DNA from: Arenicola marina
Taxonomy: Eukaryota > Annelida > Polychaeta > Arenicolidae
Direction: 5' to 3'
Assembly: GCA_964019135.1 (NCBI GenBank)
Contig: OZ025250.1
Coordinates: 48,825,174 to 48,889,173 of the forward strand
Length of the DNA: 64,000 nt
The translations under genes were made by a program, and so were the position numbers. The notes under the pieces are model-generated. The model saw nothing but the letters and a program-made list of their open reading frames with translations. It had not been told where the DNA came from and did not search any database. Positions within the stretch are counted from its first letter, which is position 1. Each line of letters begins with the position of its first letter. Positions 9,201 to 19,998 of this stretch are shown one piece after another.

Positions 9201-12200
9201 CCGAGAGGTTGTCCCCTGGAGGTTGTCCCCGAGGGGTTGTCCCCGGAGGGTTGTCTCCGAGAGGTTGTCCCCGGGAGGTTGTCCCCGGGAGGTTGTCCAC
9301 GAGAGGTTGACCCCGGGAGGTTGTCCCCGAGAGGTTGTCCGCGAGAGGTTGTCCCCGAGAGGTTGTCCCCGAGAGGTTGTCCCCGAGAGGTTGTCCCCGA
9401 GAGGTTGTCCCCTGGAGGTTGTCCCCGGAGGGTTGTATCCGGGAGGTTGTCCCCGAGGGGTTGTATCCGGGAGGTTGTCCCCGAGCGGTTTCCCCCAGGA
9501 GGTTGTCCCCGGGAGGTTGTCCACGAGAGGTTGACCCCGGGAGGTTGTCCCCGAGGGGTTGTCCCCGAGAGCGTGTCCCCGGGAGGTTGTCCCAGGGAGG
9601 TTGTCCCCGAGAGGTTGATCTGGGAGGTTGTCCCCTGGAGGTTGTCCCCGCGATGTTTTCCCCGGGAGGGTGTTCCCGAGAGGTTGTCCCCGGGAGGTTG
9701 TCCCCGATGTGTTGTCCCCGGGAGGGTGTCGCTGAGAGGTTGTTCCGAGAGGTTGTCCCTTGGAGGTGGCCGCCGAGGTGTTGTCCCCGGGAGGTTGTCC
9801 CCGGGAGGTTGTCCCTGGGAGGTTGTCCCCGGGAGGTTGTCCCCGGGAGGTTGTCCCCGAGAGGTTGTCCCCGAGAGGTTGTCCCGAACGGTTGTTCCCG
9901 AGGGGTTGTCCCAGGATGTCCCCGAGGTGCTGTCACCGGGAGGTTGTATCCGTGGGATTGTCTCCGGGAGGTTTTTTTCGGGAGGTTGTCCCTGAGAGGT
10001 TGTTCCCGAGAACTTGTTCTGGGAGGTTGTCCCCTGGAGGTTGTCCCCGAGAGGTTGTCCCCTGGAGGTTGTCCCCGAGGGGTTGTCCCCGGAGGGTTGT
10101 ATCCGGGAGGTTGTCTCCGAGAGGTTGTCTCCGGGAGGTTGTCTCCGGGAGGTTGTCCCCGGGAGGTTGTCCACGAGAGGTTGTCCCCGAGAGGTTGTCC
10201 CCGGGAGGTTGTCCCCGAGAGGTTGTCCCCGAGAGGTTGTCCCCGAGAGGTTGTCCCGAACGGTTGTCCCCGAGAGGTTGTCCCCGGAGGGTTGTATCCG
10301 GGAGGTTGTCCCCGGGAGGTTGTCCCCGAGGTGCTGTCACCGGGAGGTTGTATCCGTGGGATTGTCCCCGGGAGGTTGTATCTGGGAGGTTGTTTTCGGG
10401 AGGTTGTCCCTGAGAGGTTGTTCCCGAGAACTTGTTCTGGGAGGTTGTCCCCTGGAGGTTGTCCCCGAGAGGTTGTCCCCTGGAGGTTGTCCCCGAGGGG
10501 TTGTCCCCGAGAGCGTGTCCCCGGGAGGTTGTCCCCGGGAGGTTGTCCCCGAGAGGTTGTCCCCGAGGTGCTGTCACCGGGAGGTTGTATCCGTGGGATT
10601 GTCCCTGGGAGGTTGTCCCCGAGAGGTTGTTCCCGAGAAGTTGTTCTGGGAGGTTGTCCCCTGGAGGTTGTCCCCGAGAGGTTGTCCACGAGAGGTTGAC
10701 CCCGGGAGGTTGTCCCCGAGAGGTTGTCCCCGAGAGGTTGTCCCCGAGAGGTTGTCCCCGAGAGGTTGTCCCCTGGAGGTTGTCCCCGAGAGGTTGTCCC
10801 CGGAGGGTTGTATCCGGGAGGTTGTCCCCGCGGGGTTGTATCCGGGAGATTGTCCCCGAGTGGTTTCCCCCAGGAGATTGTCCCCGAGTGGTTTCCCCCA
10901 GGAGGTTGTCCCCGGGAGGTTGTCCATGAGAGGTTGCCCCCGGCGAGGGGTTGTATCCGGGAGGTTTTCCCCGGGAGGTTGTCCCCGAGGGGTTGTCCCC
11001 GGAGGGTTGTCCCCGGGAGGTTGTCCCCGGGAGGTTGTCCCCGGGAGGTTGTCCCCGGGAGGTTGTCCACGAGAGGTTGTCCACGAGAGGTTGTCCCCAT
11101 GAGGTTGTCCCCGGGAGGTTGTCCCCGAGAGGTTGTCCCCGAGAGGTTGTCCCCGAGAGGTTGACCCCGAGGGGTTGTCCCCGGAGGGTTGTATCCGGGA
11201 GGTTGTCCCCGAGTGGTTTCACCCATGAGGTTGTCCCAGAGTGGTTTCCCCCGGGAGGTTGTCCCCGAGAGGTTGATCTGGGAGGTTGTCCCCTGGAGGT
11301 TGTCCCCGCGATGTTTTCCCCGGGAGGGTGTTCCCGAGAGGTTGTCCCCGGGAGGTTGTCCCCGATGTGTTGTCCCCGGGAGGGTGTCGCTGAGAGGTTG
11401 TTCCGAGAGGTTGTCCCTTGGAGGTGGCCGCCGAGGTGTTGTCCCCGGGAGGTTGTCCCCGAGAGGTTGTCCCGAACGGTTGTTCCCGAGGGGTTGTTCC
11501 AGGATGTTGTCCCCTGGAGGATGTCCCCGAGGTGCTGTCACCGGGAGGTTGTATCCGTGGGATTGTCCCCGGGAGGTTGTTTTGGGGAGGTTGTCCCTGA
11601 GAGGTTGTTCCCGAGAGGTTGTCCCCTGGAGGTTGTCCCCTGGAGGTTGTCCCCGAGGGGTTGTCCCCGGAGGGTTGTATCCGGGAGGTTGTCTCCGAGA
11701 GGTTGTCTCCGGGAGGTTGTCCCCGGGAGGTTGTCCACGAGAGGTTGACCCCGGGAGGTTGTCCCCGAGAGGTTGTCCCCGGGAGGTTGTCCCCGAGAGG
11801 TTGTCCCCGAGAGGTTGTCCCGAACGGTTGTCCCCGAGAGGTTGTCCCCGGAGGGTTGTATCCGGGAGGTTGTCCCCGAGGTGCTGTCACCGGGAGGTTG
11901 TATCCGTGGGATTGTCCCCGGGAGGTTGTATCTGGGAGGTTGTTTTCGGGAGGTTGTCCCTGAGAGGTTGTTCCCGAGAACTTGTCCCCGAGAGGTTGTC
12001 CCCGAGAGGTTGTCCCCGAGAGGTTGTCCCGAACGGTTGTCCCCGAGAGGTTGTCCCCGGAGGGTTGTATCCGGGAGGTTGTCCCCGGGAGGTTGTCCCC
12101 GAGGTGCTGTCACCGGGAGGTTGTATCCGTGGGATTGTCCCCGGGAGGTTGTATCTGGGAGGTTGTTTTCGGGAGGTTGTCCCCGAGAGGTTGTTCCCGA

Positions 12201-15200
12201 GAAGTTGTTCTGGGAGGTTGTCCCCTAGAGGTTGTCCCCGAGAGGTTGTCCCCTGGAGGTTGTCCCCGAGGGGTTGTCCCCGGAGGGTTGTCTCCGAGAG
12301 GTTGTCCCCGGGAGGTTGTCCCTCGGAGGTTGTCCACGAGAGGTTGACCCCGGGAGGTTGTCCCCGAGAGGTTGTCCCCGAGAGGTTGTCCCCGAGAGGT
12401 TGTCCCCGAGAGGTTGTCCCCTGGAGGTTGTCCCCGAGAGGTTGTCCCCGAGAGGTTGTCCCCGAGAGGTTGTCCCCGCGGGGTTGTATCCGGGAGATTG
12501 TCCCCGAGTGGTTTCCCCCAGGAGGTTGTCCCCGGGAGGTTGTCCATGAGAGGTTGCCCCCGGCGAGGGGTTGTATCCGGGAGGTTTTTCTCCGGGAGGT
12601 TGTCCCCGAGGGGTTGTCCCCGGAGGGTTGTCCCCGGGAGGTTGTCCCCGGGAGGTTGTCCCCGGGAGGTTGTCCCCGGGAGGTTGTCCACGAGAGGTTG
12701 TCCCCGAGAGGTTGTCCCCATGAGGTTGTCCCCGGGAGGTTGTCCCCGAGAGGTTGTCCCCGAGAGGTTGTCCCCGGAGGGTTGTATCCGGGAGGTTGTC
12801 CCCGAGTGGTTTCCCCCATGAGGTTGTCCCAGAGTGGTTTCCCCCGGGAGGTTGTCCCCGAGAGGTTGATCTGGGAGGTTGTCCCCTGGAGGGTGTCCCC
12901 GCGATGTTTTCCCCGGGAGGGTGTTCCCGAGAGGTTGTCCCCGGGAGGTTGTCCCCGATGTGTTGTCCCCGGGAGGGTGTCGCTGAGAGGTTGTTCCGAG
13001 AGGTTGTCCCTTGGAGGTGGCCGCCGAGGTGTTGTCCCCGGGAGGTTGTCCCCGGGAGGTTGTCCCTGGGAGGTTGTCCCCGGGAGGTTGTCCCCGAGAG
13101 GTTGTCCCGAACGGTTGTTCCCGAGGGGTTGTTCCAGGATGTTGTCCCCTGGAGGATGTCCCCGAGGGGCTGTCACCGGGAGATTGTATCCGTGGGATTG
13201 TCCCCGGGAGGTTGTTTTCGGGAGGTTGTCCCCGAGAGGTTGTTCCCGAGAAGTTGTTCTGGGAGGTTGTCCCCTGGAGGTTGTCCCCGAGAGGTTGTCC
13301 CCTGGAGGTTGTCCCCGAGGGGTTGTCCCCGGAGGGTTGTCTCCGAGAGGTTGTCCCCGGGAGGTTGTCCCCGGGAGGTTATCCACGAGAGGTTGACCCC
13401 GGGAGGTTGTCCCCGAGAGGTTGTCCCCGAGAGGTTGTCCCCGAGAGGTTGTCCCCGAGAGGTTGTCCCCGAGAGGTTGTCCCCTGGAGGTTGTCCCCGG
13501 AGGGTTGTATCCGGGAGGTTGTCCCCGAGGGGTTGTATCCGGGAGGTTGTCCCCGAGCGGTTTCCCCCAGGAGGTTGTCCCCGGGAGGTTGTCCACGAGA
13601 GGTTGACCCCGGGAGGTTGTCCCCGAGGGGTTGTCCCCGAGAGCGTGTCCCCGGGAGGTTGTCCCCGGGAGGTTGTCCCCGAGAGGTTGATCTGGGAGGT
13701 TGTCCCCTGGAGGTTGTCCCCGCGATGTTTTCCCCGGGAGGGTGTTCCCGAGAGGTTGTCCCCGGGAGGTTGTCCCCGATGTGTTGTCCCCGGGAGGGTG
13801 TCGCTGAGAGGTTGTTCCGAGAGGTTGTCCCTTGGAGGTGGCCGCCGAGGTGTTGTCCCCGGGAGGTTGTCCCCGGGAGGTTGTCCCTGGGAGGTTGTCC
13901 CCGGGAGGTTGTCCCCGGGAGGTTGTCCCCGAGAGGTTGTCCCCGAGAGGTTGTCCCGAACGGTTGTTCCCGAGGGGTTGTTCCAGGATGTCCCCGAGGT
14001 GCTGTCACCGGGAGGTTGTATCCGTGGGATTGTCCCCGGGAGGTTTTTTTCGGGAGGTTGTCCCTGAGAGGTTGTTCCCGAGAACTTGTTCTGGGAGGTT
14101 GTCCCCTGGAGGTTGTCCCCGAGAGGTTGTCCCCTGGAGGTTGTCCCCGAGGGGTTGTCCCCGGAGGGTTGTATCCGGGAGGTTGTCTCCGAGAGGTTGT
14201 CTCCGGGAGGTTGTCCCCGGGAGGTTGTCCACGAGAGGTTGTCCCCGAGAGGTTGTCCCCGAGAGGTTGTCCCCGAGAGGTTGTCCCCGAGAGGTTGTCC
14301 CGAACGGTTGTCCCCGAGAGGTTGTCCCCGGAGGGTTGTATCCGGGAGGTTGTCCCCGGGAGGTTGTCCCCGAGGTGCTGTCACCGGGAGGTTGTATCCG
14401 TGGGATTGTCCCCGGGAGGTTGTATCTGGGAGGTTGTTTTCGGGAGGTTGTCCCTGAGAGGTTGTTCCCGAGAACTTGTTCTGGGAGGTTGTCCCCTGGA
14501 GGTTGTCCCCGAGAGGTTGTCCCCTAGAGGTTGTCCCCGAGGGGTTGTCCCCGAGAGCGTGTCCCCGGGAGGTTGTCCCCGGGAGGTTGTCCCCGAGAGG
14601 TTGTCCCCGAGGTGCTGTCACCGGGAGGTTGTATCCGTGGGATTGTCCCCGGGAGGTTGTATCTGGGAGGTTGTCCCCGAGAGGTTGTTCCCGAGAAGTT
14701 GTTCTGGGAGGTTGTCCCCTGGAGGTTGTCCCCGAGAGGTTGTCCACGAGAGGTTGACCCCGGGAGGTTGTCCCCGAGAGGTTGTCCCCGAGAGGTTGTC
14801 CCCGAGAGGTTGTCCCCGAGAGGTTGTCCCCTGGAGGTTGTCCCCGAGAGGTTGTCCCCGGAGGGTTGTATCCGGGAGGTTGTCCCCGCGGGGTTGTATC
14901 CGGGAGATTGTCCCCGAGTGGTTTCCCCCAGGAGATTGTCCCCGAGTGGTTTCCCCCAGGAGGTTGTCCCCGGGAGGTTGTCCATGAGAGGTTGCCCCCG
15001 GCGAGGGGTTGTATCCGGGAGGTTTTCCCCGGGAGGTTGTCCCCGAGGGGTTGTCCCCGGAGGGTTGTCCCCGGGAGGTTGTCCCCGGGAGGTTGTCCCC
15101 GGGAGGTTGTCCCCGGGAGGTTGTCCACGAGAGGTTGTCCACGAGAGGTTGTCCCCATGAGGTTGTCCCCGGGAGGTTGTCCCCGAGAGGTTGTCCCCGA

Positions 15201-17180
15201 GAGGTTGTCCCCGAGAGGTTGACCCCGAGGGGTTGTCCCCGGAGGGTTGTATCCGGGAGGTTGTCCCCGAGTGGTTTCACCCATGAGGTTGTCCCAGAGT
15301 GGTTTCCCCCGGGAGGTTGTCCCCGAGAGGTTGATCTGGGAGGTTGTCCCCTGGAGGTTGTCCCCGCGATGTTTTCCCCGGGAGGGTGTTCCCGAGAGGT
15401 TGTCCCCGGGAGGTTGTCCCCGATGTGTTGTCCCCGGGAGGGTGTCGCTGAGAGGTTGTTCCGAGAGGTTGTCCCTTGGAGGTGGCCGCCGAGGTGTTGT
15501 CCCCGGGAGGTTGTCCCCGAGAGGTTGTCCCGAACGGTTGTTCCCGAGGGGTTGTTCCAGGATGTTGTCCCCTGGAGGATGTCCCCGAGGGGCTGTCACC
15601 GGGAGGTTGTATCCGTGGGATTGTCCCCGGGAGGTTGTATCTGGGAGGTTGTTTTCGGGAGGTTGTCCCCGAGAGGTTGTTCCCGAGAAGTTGTTCTGGG
15701 AGGTTGTCCCCTGGAGGTTGTCCCCGAGAGGTTGTCCCCTGGAGGTTGTCCCCGAGGGGTTGTCCCCGGAGGGTTGTCTCCGAGAGGTTGTCCCCGGGAG
15801 GTTGTCCCCGGGAGGTTGTCCACGAGAGGTTGACCCCGGGAGGTTGTCCCCGAGAGGTTGTCCCCGAGAGGTTGTCCCCGAGAGGTTGTCCCCTGGAGGT
15901 TGTCCCCGGAGGGTTGTATCCGGGAGGTTGTCCCCGAGGGGTTGTATCCGGGAGGTTGTCCCCGAGCGGTTTCCCCCAGGAGGTTGTCCCCGGGAGGTTG
16001 TCCACGAGAGGTTGACCCCGGGAGGTTGTCCCCGAGGGGTTGTCCCCGAGAGCGTGTCCCCGGGAGGTTGTCCCCGAGGGGTTGTCCCCGAGGGGTTGTC
16101 TCCGGAGGGTTGTCCCCGGAGGGTTGTATCCGGGAGGTTGTCCCCGAGTGGTTTCACCCATGAGGTTGTCCCAGAGTGGTTTCCCCCGGGAGGTTGTCCC
16201 CGAGAGGTTGATCTGGGAGGTTGTCCCCTGGAGGTTGTCCCCGCGATGTTTTCCCCGGGAGGGTGTTCCCGAGGGGTTGTCCCCGGGAGGTTGTCCCCGA
16301 TGTGTTGTCCCCGGGAGGGTGTCGCTGAGAGGTTGTTCCGAGAGGTTGTCCCTTGGAGGTGGCCGCCGAGGTGTTGTCCCCGGGAGGTTGTCCCCGGGAG
16401 GTTGTCCCTGGGAGGTTGTCCCTGGGAGGTTGTCCCCGGGAGGTTGTCCCCGAGAGGTTGTCCCGAACGGTTGTTCCCGAGGGGTTGTTCCAGGATGTTG
16501 TCCCCTGGAGGATGTCCCCGAGGGGCTGTCACCGGGAGGTTGTATCCGTGGGATTGTCCCCGGGAGGTTGTCCTCGAGAGGTTGTTCCCGAGAAGTTGTT
16601 CTGGGAGGTTGTCCCCTGGAGGTTGTCCCCGAGAGGTTGTCCCCTGGAGGTTGTCCCCGGAGGGTTGTCTCCGAGAGGTTGTCCCCGGGAGGTTGTCCCC
16701 GAGAGGTTGACCCCGGGAGGTTGTCCCCGAGAGGTTGTCCCCGAGAGGTTGTCCCCGAGAGGTTGTCCCCTGGAGGTTGTCCCCGAGGGGTTGTATCCGG
16801 GAGGTTGTCCCCGAGTGGTTTCCCCCAGGAGGTTGTCCCCGGGAGGTTGTCCACGAGAGGTTGTCCCCGGGAGGTTGTCCACGAGAGGTTGACCCCGGGA
16901 GGTTGTCCCCGAGGGGTTGTCCCCGGAGGGTTGTCCCCGGAGGGTTGTCCCCGGGAGGTTGTCCACGAGAGGTTGTCCCCGAGGGGTTGTCCCCATGAGG
17001 TTGTCCCCGGGAGGTTGTCCCCGAGATGTTGTCCCCGAGGGGTTGTCCCCGGAGGGTTGTATCCGGGAGGTTGTCCCCGAGTGGTTTCCCCCATGAGGTT
17101 GTCCCAGAGTGGTTTCCCCCGGGAGGTTGTCCCCGGGAGGTTGTCCCCAAGAGGTTGTTTTAGGGTTGTCCCCGGGAGGC
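6279..17180. repeat. 14-bp minisatellite, about 780 units
   Basis: Consensus GGTTGTCCCCGAGA, with common variants GGTTGTCCCCGGGA, GGTTGTATCCGGGA and GGTTGTCCCCTGGA. Because 14 is not a multiple of 3, every frame cycles through the same 14-residue peptide (GCPREVVPERLSPR forward; SRGQPLGDNLPGTT reverse). Stop codons are rare, so very long artificial ORFs appear on both strands, the longest at 6340-11541 on the minus strand. A composite marker block beginning GATCTGGGAGGTTGTCCCC recurs at about 7039, 8782, 9617, 11275, 12868, 13689, 15333 and 16210. This is higher-order structure with spacings near 830 and 1,600-1,740 bp. The left edge grades directly out of LINE ORF2 coding sequence. I treat none of the ORFs as genes. 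Confidence 0.97.
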
Positions 17181-18119
17181 GTCTAAGAAATAAATGACGA
17201 ATGAAAGTATCTTTGGCCGGTGGTATATGTTTGTTGTGTGTAAGATGAGGCAATCTTACTCAGTGAATCAGAACACGTCGACATATTGTAATAATCTGTG
17301 CTGGTTCCTTCGTGGCTAATGTCTGAAGTAACCGGTATGTACACTCGCGTATTAGATAGGCAAGTGGCAAATGGCGAAAGTATAATCTTCTGGTATGTGC
17401 GCTACATTCTTCAAGTAACATTAAGCGTGTTCGCCCTTAAATAAGACGCCATCGGTAATACTTTAGTCTATGTATTTATTAACCAAATATGTAACGACAA
17501 ATTCACCTATACATCAATTCCGCAATAGAGACTTGCATAATGCCGCAATAGAGACTTACATCCAGTTACCGAATGACGCTGGTCTTTTCGATAGAATCCA
17601 TGGCCCTTTCCGTTAGAGCAACCATAGATCTAGCGCTCTCAACCAAAACGCGGTCCCTTTGAAACAATCATTGCATTCATTGGTGCTCATGATCAAGACA
17701 TCCTACTCAATATAAGTGTAGCACTTTCTTAATTCAGAAAATCCACCGATGCAAGAGCCTAAGTGTGGCTTATGAATAGGTCCCCTGGGCACAGCGCACT
17801 AGTTATTCAAACCGAAACCTGCATTTACGTCACGAAACGTTGATTGGTCCTCTCTTGATGGTGTAACGCGCCATGAAGGACATCCAAGATTCTTTTGGAG
17901 CCAACGAGCTGGACAAAATCATCTGAAATTTCGGACTCTCAGTGTATCATATGTATATAACGTTCTCTTCGACTGTCAGTGATCAAACTGTCTATACTAG
18001 AGTCTCATATAGAAGTGAATTCAGCTAATATTTTTTATTTGGTATTATTATTCATTACAAATTTAGACTGTTTTGGCTTGGCTGGGCTTGTTCAGGATGT
18101 GTTAGAAAAGGTGTTTAAT
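17181..18119. other. Low-copy DNA without a recognisable gene
   Basis: AATAAA at 17189-17194 sits just after the 14-bp array. No ORF with recognisable sequence was found. An inverted CCAAT box (GATTGGT near 17842) and the TATA-like element listed separately are the only signals noticed. Confidence 0.5.
17954..17980 (+). promoter_or_regulatory. TATA box plus initiator-like motif
   Basis: TATATAA at 17954-17960 is followed by TCAGT at 17976-17980, putting an initiator adenine 24 bases after the first T. An inverted CCAAT box lies about 110 bases upstream. The arrangement resembles an RNA polymerase II core promoter, possibly of an LTR-type element since no gene follows. Spacing is slightly short and chance occurrence is possible. 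Confidence 0.25.
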
Positions 18120-18559
18120 GGTTGTCAGTAAGTGGCCGGTAAGAGAGAGTGGGTAAGGAAAATGGGATAGAAATGGTTGTCAGTAAGTGGCCGGTAAGAG
18201 ATAGTGGGTAAGGAAAATGGGATAGAAATGGTTGTCAGTAAGTGGCCGGTAAGAGATAGTGGGTAAGGAAAATGGGATAGAAATGGTTGTCAGTAAGTGG
18301 CCGGTAAGAGATAGTGGGTAAGGAAAATGGGATAGAAATGGTTGTCAGTAAGTGGCCGGTAAGAGATAGTGGGTAAGGAAAATGGGATAGAAATGGTTGT
18401 CAGTAAGTGGCCGGTAAGAGATAGTGGGTAAGGAAAATGGGATAGAAATGGTTGTCAGTAAGTGGCCGGTAAGTGATAGTGGGTAAGGAAAATGGGATAG
18501 AAATGGTTGTCAGTAAGTGGCCGGTAAGTGATAGTGGGTAAGGAAAATGGGATAGAAAT
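18120..18559. repeat. 55-bp tandem repeat, exactly 8 units
   Basis: Eight consecutive 55-base units beginning GGTTGTCAGTAAGTGGCCGG fill 440 bases exactly. They are nearly identical; the visible differences are AGAGAGAG/AGAGATAG in the first unit and AGTGATAG in the last two. The period is not divisible by three. High identity implies recent expansion. Confidence 0.97.
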
Positions 18560-19649
18560 GAAGATCATGCGTAAGGAGTGTGGGGGGGGGGGGGTGCAAG
18601 ATAGGGACAACATGCTTACGTTTGGGATTAAAAGGTGCGGATGGTGTGACATAAAGGTGAAAGATGCGGATGATTCGATGATTAAGGGTAAAATGTGGGG
18701 ATGGAAGGGGGCTGTGATGTGGAAGTTCGGGGGTAACCGGTGGTGAGAGATAAGGATAAAATGTTGAGAATCTGAGGGTCGAAAGGTTGGAGTGTGAGGG
18801 TAAAAGGTGTGGGGTGTGTGAGTGTAGCAAACTAGAGGAACTAGCGGTCCAGAAAGTAGAAGGGCGGTTACTCGGTAAGGGGCGCAGGGCTGAGATTGGG
18901 TCGGATACATCCACCAGTATAGGAAAGAAAGCAAGTTCGGCATATTTGTGTAATCAGCAATTGTTTATGTTGTCGGTTTCGACCTGTAATTGCATTGTAT
19001 ATTCATATAAGTAGCTTTCGTTGCTGAAGGAATAAAATAATGTATTTAATTGATAGCTAGCATATTTATGAATAGTTTATGTATCTTTTTATGCAAGCAA
19101 ATTTCCCAGTTGTTCGAAGGTTTATATTACCTTTCATTATTGCCCATTGGTCAGTTTGGGGGATATATTGAGTTAGCGAGGAAAGGTATGCAGCATGTGT
19201 TATTTGACGCAGTGATATTTGACACCGTGATACTTGTGGTTCTTTGTGACATTGCTATCCGTATATTTACCGAGAGGCTGATGCCCTGTATATATTCAAG
19301 GTGTTCTTGACAGATTTATCATACATTTGTATGTGGCGGCAGCGACTGATTTAGTTAACCGTGAATAAACCATTTGAACTGTATCTACTCTCTTTTTACC
19401 TTATTATTGGGATATTTAATCCGGGTTTAACCCAGGCAACCAAGAATGCTTAACCATTTCGCTGCAGAAAACGTCCCTTCCTGACATTACACCGAGAACG
19501 TACACCTTTAGCACGCCAACAGTTTTGGTGACGGTAGTGGGACATTGTCAAATAGATCAGGGACGAAGGATAACAAATGAATGAGTCGAGAGATGAAGCT
19601 TTATGCTGTTAATATGGTGTATAACTCGACCGAATCATAAACCGGGGCA
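18560..19649. other. Low-copy DNA without a recognisable gene
   Basis: Contains a 13-base G homopolymer near 18583 and A/T-rich sequence. AATAAA at 19364-19369 lies in GTGAATAAACCATTTGAACT, which resembles the R/U5 region of invertebrate LTR retrotransposons. I could not find matching LTR ends. The short ORFs resemble nothing known. Confidence 0.4.
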
Positions 19650-19998
19650 CGGTCAGAAAACGGGACGCGGACAAGCAACAGGACACGGACAGCACGGACA
19701 GCCAACTGGACACGGACAGGCAACAGGACACGGACAGTCAACCAGACCCGGACAGCCAACCAGACCCGGACAGCCAACAGGACGCGGATTGCCAACAGGA
19801 CGCGGACAGGCAACTGGACACGGACATCCAACAGGACACGGACTGCCAACAAGACACGGACAGGCAACAGGACACGGACTGCCAACTGGACACGGACAGC
19901 CAACAGGACACGGACTGCCAACAAGACACGGACAGGCAACAGGACACGGACAACCAACATGACATGGACAGCCAACATGACACGGACAACCAACAGGG
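19650..19998. repeat. 18-bp minisatellite, about 19 units
   Basis: Unit approximately CCAACAGGACACGGACAG, giving six-residue periodicity on both strands (PTGHGQ forward). One partial unit occurs near 19690. It abuts the 30/34-bp array without spacer. No start, stop or domain context suggests a gene. Confidence 0.95.

Noticed and set aside
6340-11541. 1,733-codon minus-strand ORF rich in G-x-P, resembling a structural or collagen-like protein
   Set aside because: It is the minus-strand reading of the 14-bp array. Other frames on both strands are equally open, there is no Gly-X-Y periodicity, and no unique domain is attached.
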